DNA of 12,500 bases from Chrysomallon squamiferum. Its lineage: Eukaryota; Mollusca; Gastropoda; Neomphalida; Peltospiridae. Under the pieces are notes generated by a model. The model saw nothing but the letters and a program-made list of their open reading frames with translations. It made no database searches and was not told the origin of the DNA. The stretch is from assembly GCA_012295275.1 (NCBI GenBank), contig CM022666.1:2431116-2443615 (forward strand), written 5' to 3'. The position numbers were made by a program, and so were the translations under genes. This document shows positions 1-12,500 of the stretch, piece after piece. Each line of letters begins with the position of its first letter. The stretch's first letter is position 1.

Positions 1-313
1 TGTAGTAAAAATGTATTTATATGCACGTGTTACATATATACATGTGTATATTTATGTATGTGTGGTGTAATAATAGTTCTGCTTATAATAATCAAGTATG
101 TGTGTGTGTGTGTCTGTATATGAAACAGATGGATAGACAAAGTGAGACAGACTGATAGTCAGAGAGAGAGAGAGAGAGAGAAGAAAAAGAAAGATCAAAT
201 GAAGAAAAAAATTAAACAGATATTACTGGCTAACTGTTTTTAGAAGACTGACGGAACTTGGGACTCACAGACAGACAGACAAACAGACAGACAGAAGAGT
301 GTGAGACAGTTAC
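1..313 (-). other. Partial intron downstream of the last visible exon
   Basis: This stretch follows the 5' splice site GTAACT at 313-308 and runs off the left edge. It holds (TG)n at 99-112, (AG)n at 161-181 and (ACAG)n at 267-294, with A/T-rich sequence between. The next exon, expected to continue after the split Arg codon (AG plus one base), is not in the window. Confidence 0.85.
161..294. repeat. (AG)n and (ACAG)n microsatellites
   Basis: There is a pure AG run of about 21 bp at 161-181 and a nearly perfect ACAG tetranucleotide run at 267-294. Both are intronic and read as pyrimidine-rich in the transcript. Confidence 0.9.
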
Positions 314-9144
<8,831 letters not shown>

Positions 9145-9148
9145 CTGA

Positions 9149-9645
9149 AATAGTAATAGTAATAATAATAATAGTAATAGTAATTATAATTGTAATAGTA
9201 ATAATAATAACAGTAGTAATAATAATAATTGTAATAATAATAATAATTGTAATAATAAATGTAATAATAATAATAATAATTGTAATAATAATAATTGTTA
9301 TAATAATAATAATAATAATGGTAATAATAACAATAATAATACAGTATTGATAATGATAATAATAATTGTAATAATAATAATAATAAAAATTGTAATAACA
9401 ATAATTATAGTGATAATAATAATAATAATAATAATAATAATTGCAATAACAATAATAATAATAAAACTGAAAAAAAATTGTAGTAGAAGTAGTAATAATT
9501 GGAATAATAATAATAATAATAATAAAAAATAACAACAGTAATAGTACTAACAGTAATAACAGTAGTAGTAGTCATTGTAACAACAATGATGATCAAAATA
9601 AAAACAAGAAAATAATAATAATAATGATAACAATAAATAACTAAA
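9149..9645. repeat. (TAA/TAG/TTG)n field, about 500 bp
   Basis: This is the longest trinucleotide field in the window. It is TAA-based with TAG, TTG and CAA variants and purer TAA blocks at 9415-9440 and 9503-9525. It starts 3-4 bp beyond the exon 1 acceptor. Frames reading poly-Ile or poly-Tyr through it are artefacts. Confidence 0.95.
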
Positions 9646-9658
9646 AAAAAAACCAACA

Positions 9659-9890
9659 CTTTCACAAATCTGAAAGTCACTAGGGTGGAATGGGAAATAA
9701 GTGGAAACAAACAATTTAAACTGAACTGTGCCTTGGTGTAAAACAGCCTCAACCAATCTTTTATACATACATACACACACACACATACATACATACATAC
9801 ACACATATATCAAATTTCACTTTCACAAATCTAAGAGCCACTAGGTTATAACGGGAAATAAGTGGAAACAACACAATTTAAGCAGACACT
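9659..9890. repeat. 70-bp direct repeat pair flanking an (ATAC/CA)n run
   Basis: Copies at about 9659-9730 and 9820-9890 share ctttcacaaatct, gggaaataagtggaaacaa and caatttaa, about 80% alike by eye and 161 bp apart. Between them sits an ATAC/CA microsatellite at 9763-9810. They may be two units of a larger tandem repeat. Confidence 0.82.
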
Positions 9891-10300
9891 GTTATCTTGA
9901 GGCTACCTAGCAGCATTTAGTAACAGGCACTGTGCGATTTCAGTCGTTCTGTCTCAACCATCAGCCTTGCTTCTGGCACAGACTTTTTCACGCTATCTAA
10001 ACGTACTTGCAAGAAGAAGAAGACTTATTATTAAATTACATGCATTGTTGAGAAGGAGAGAGAGAGGAGCCCCAGGACCAAGCTGCTCTGACTGGCAATT
10101 ATGGTGATAGAGAGTGTTAACATCAGCTTGTCAGGAATACCTGTTAAAACCGACACCCTCCAGGAACATATCAAGAAGCAATTAAAACACAGTGGGCTGT
10201 TTGTCTTGAAGAGAGAGAGAGTTTTCTCCAAACGGTTATTGATGTGTTTGTGCCCTGGAGGGGGAGGTGGTTCAGTCACATGTGTCTGGGAGAATTTATT
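9890..10300. other. Less repetitive, G+C-richer segment of unknown nature
   Basis: About 400 bp with balanced composition. On the plus strand a short frame at 10101-10337 begins MVIESVNISLSGIPVKTD and includes LQEHIKKQLKHSG before becoming low-complexity. On the minus strand a frame at 10279-10031 is Pro- then Ser/Leu-rich. Neither has a recognised domain or convincing splice sites. It may be an old transposon fragment or an unrecognised exon. Confidence 0.3.
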
Positions 10301-10364
10301 ATTTTTTTCATTTTTTATTATTGTTCTTTATTTTTAATATTCAAAAAAATTGTGCCTAAAGAAA

Positions 10365-10368
<4 letters not shown>

Positions 10369-10406
<38 letters not shown>
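10369..10406. repeat. Poly-T run of 38
   Basis: An uninterrupted T run; on the minus (transcript) strand it is poly-A. No retroposed body adjoins it: the sequence on the side where one would lie is (TC)n. Confidence 0.95.
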
Positions 10407-10408
<2 letters not shown>

Positions 10409-10456
10409 ATAATCTTATAATGGCAATTAAAATAATTGAAGAAAATGGCTGGATTT

Positions 10457-10635
<179 letters not shown>

Positions 10636-10649
10636 TTCACACACACAAC

Positions 10650-10899
10650 AATAAATCATTCATTTCTATGCAAACACAAACACACGTAACTCTAACCACA
10701 TAAAAAAAAAAAAAAAAAAATGGCCATAAATATTCTTGCACAAACAAAACACGCAAGCAATAACAAACAATAATAAATAAATAAAACCTTAGTTAACCCA
10801 CAATCATTTCAGCCAATATCCAGAAGCCATAAATCTTTTGATAAAAAAAAAAAAAAAACACCTCTTCTCAGTCAAAACAGTTATCAGTGGATGCCATAT
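10650..10899. other. A-rich intronic spacer
   Basis: This stretch holds A-runs at 10702-10720 and 10843-10858 and CAAACA-rich words. No other content is seen. Confidence 0.8.
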
Positions 10900-11027
10900 T
10901 GCTTGCTAGATGTCAGTGTTATTTCATTACTGCTTGTAGATGTCAGTGTTATTTCATTACTGCTTGCTAGATGTCAGTGTTATTTCATTACTGCTTGCTA
11001 GATGTCAGTGTTATTTCATTACTGCTT
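10900..11027. repeat. 31-bp tandem repeat, four copies
   Basis: The word tgtcagtgttatttcattac recurs at 10911, 10941, 10972 and 11003, giving units of 30, 31 and 31 bp. The copies are almost identical, differing by one missing base in the second (ttgtaga versus ttgctaga). The units are contiguous, with no spacers. Confidence 0.96.
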
Positions 11028-11400
11028 ATAAAGCAGGTGGTTAAACAAAGATGATTTCGTCGTAAAGTGCTCCATTAAGATTTTTTTTTTTTTTCCTTTT
11101 GTTTATGGAGACGACAATTATTTAATGTCATGATAGCCTCTTCTTAATAAATTTGCTGGAAACCGAAGCTGTTTCATTGATGGTATGGGAGAACAGAGTA
11201 AAGATTTTGTAATTGTTTATATTTGTACTGTTGAGTGTTGTTGCACTGTGTGTTTAGGAGATATATTTAAATGTATAAATGGAGGTATATAAAAATGACT
11301 CAGTTAAAATTTGTATAATTACAAAAAAAAAAAAGAAAAAAAAAAAAAACGAAGACTGTTTTATGTTAGTTTGTTGGTTATTTTAGTCTTTGTATAGCTT
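11028..11400. other. A/T-rich intronic stretch without recognisable content
   Basis: It contains a T-run at 11081-11094 and an A-run at 11322-11349. An AATAAA-like word near 11145 has no associated transcript on either strand. Confidence 0.7.
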
Positions 11401-11645
11401 TAAATTGTTTATTTTCATATATTTATTTTCATATATTTATTATATTTTATTTTGTTTCGTTTTATTTGTATTTATTTTTATTTATTTAATTTTAATTTAT
11501 TATTTATTTTATTTTTATTTTACTTTTTTATTTTATTTTTATTTTATTTATTTATTTATTTTTATTTTAATTTATTTTTTTTTAATTGATTTTACTTTAT
11601 TTTACTTTTTATCTTATTTAATTTACTGTTTATTTTATTTAAAAG
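11401..11645. repeat. (TTTA)n / T-rich low-complexity tract
   Basis: About 245 bp of TTTA, TTTTA and ATTTTATTT words. The apparent Phe/Tyr/Ile-rich frame across it is an artefact. Confidence 0.92.
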
Positions 11646-12360
11646 CATACTCTCGTTTTAGATTCAAACGACATAAACACATTTTCCAGTCAGTATGTTG
11701 TTTACTTCTTGTTAATGTCTACCCCTAGCAGTATATAAACAAAATAATCAAAAAAACATTTAGTAATTTTCCACATTTATAATCAGGTTAAACTGTCCAC
11801 TTAGTGGCATGTGTCAGTGAACAAAAATCTATTTTATGTTTTTCAATCTTGCTAAAAAAAAACTCATAAAAACCAGCTTACAAAATGTAGTTTGAACACT
11901 CAATATATTCTTGTATTTTTCATCTAACTGAATAAACTTTACGGTCAATGCAAAATGACTGCTGTAATATCGAAGTATTGTATGCATTGTAACATGCTTG
12001 GATGAACTTAATATATTATTTACAAATTCTAAACGAAATTTTATATTAATCAGTTTTTCGTTACAAAACTGTACTTGTGCTAGTACAGGAGGACTAAGGT
12101 GCATTCTATACAGGCCATTCTCTTTTGTTTGTCGTCATGTGTTGCTAAAAGTATAGCTCTTGTTGAGTGTATAAAATGACATCAATATTTTTCTATTTTA
12201 GTTCTGCTTTGTCGAGCAGAAAACACTGTAACTACAAGCATGCTGGTTTAAATCTAATTTGTAATCCCTTGCTATGGAAGCCTGTGTGTTATGATAGTTT
12301 ATACCAAGCATGAAGTTAGTTGGGATTTTTTTTTTTACACAAATATATAGTTGCTTTATG
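11646..12360. other. Non-repetitive A/T-rich intronic sequence
   Basis: About 715 bp with no long microsatellite. The minus-strand frame at 12104-11829 has no recognisable domain or splice context. Nothing else can be supported. Confidence 0.65.
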
Positions 12361-12500
12361 TTTACTTGAGTGTAATTATATGTGTGTTATGTTCGCTCAG
12401 GAATAAAGTTACATTATATTTAATCAGGTATAAAGTTACATTATATTTACTTGAGTATAATTACAAATGGGTTACGTTTACTCAAGTATGATGTTATGTT
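12361..12500. repeat. Degenerate 28-31-bp tandem repeat at the window edge
   Basis: Five diverged units start near 12361, 12392, 12420, 12447 and 12478, each with a ttac(t)tgag / ttaatcagg / ttactcaag head and an ataaagttacattatat-like tail. The array continues past the right edge. Confidence 0.8.

Noticed and set aside
10101-10337. Plus-strand 78-residue frame as an independent gene
   Set aside because: It has no recognised domain, its second half is low-complexity (poly-Gly, then Phe-rich), and there are no supporting signals. Kept only as part of an unassigned segment.
10369-10406. Poly-T run as the tail of a retroposed element on the minus strand
   Set aside because: The sequence that would be the element body is simple (TC)n repeat, and no flanking target-site duplication is evident.
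10900-11027. CRISPR-like array of 31-bp repeats
   Set aside because: The units are contiguous with no spacers, and the context is a eukaryotic intron.
11140-11160. AATAAA-like word as a polyadenylation signal
   Set aside because: Such words are expected often in DNA this A/T-rich, and no coding exon on either strand ends nearby.
11829-12104. Minus-strand 91-residue frame as an upstream DGK exon
   Set aside because: It lacks the Cys/His pattern of the first C1 domain and any PH-like signature, and no credible splice sites bracket it.

Overview
This is eukaryotic genomic DNA: very A+T-rich, with GT-AG introns and dense simple repeats. It holds the middle of one protein-coding gene, on the minus strand. 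I could place fifteen consecutive internal exons between 9144 and 314. Joined, they give an uninterrupted 590-codon frame in which the reading phase agrees at all fourteen internal junctions. The product is a type II diacylglycerol kinase of the DGK delta/eta/kappa group. A short-intron, microsatellite-crowded gene with an AAGGGAAATAACTC-like repeat motif suggests an invertebrate, perhaps a mollusc; this assignment is an inference and is weak.

Protein layout, N to C, numbered within the visible fragment: second C1 zinc finger (about 5-55); first half of the kinase catalytic domain with the GGDGS nucleotide loop (146-150) and the GTGND motif (175-179), running to about 232; a long, partly helical and low-complexity linker that separates the two catalytic halves in type II enzymes (about 233-514); and the start of the accessory half (about 515-590). 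The PH domain and first C1 domain should be encoded beyond 12500. The rest of the accessory domain, the SAM domain if present, and the stop codon should lie below position 1. No promoter, first exon or polyadenylation site can be assigned here.

Region by region: 1-313 is the start of an intron running off the left edge. From 314 to 9144 exons of 58-207 bp alternate with introns of 264-960 bp. These introns are filled with tandem repeats: (TAA/TAG)n, (AG)n, (CA)n, (TTTA)n, minisatellites and A-runs. From 9145 to 12500 is at least 3.36 kb of probable intron with a long (TAA)n field, a perfect 154-bp (TC)n tract, three short-unit tandem repeats and no recognisable exon. Summed by eye, recognisable tandem repeats cover roughly a quarter of the window.

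The most notable observations concern how repeats relate to splicing. A 70-bp tandem array has copied the 3' tail of an exon together with its 5' splice site. A second exon shows a weaker version of the same thing. Five 3' splice sites are abutted by A/T-rich arrays. One intron carries in-order echoes of the next two exons, including a GGDD variant of the catalytic loop. I found no RNA gene, intact transposon, CRISPR array or second protein-coding gene.
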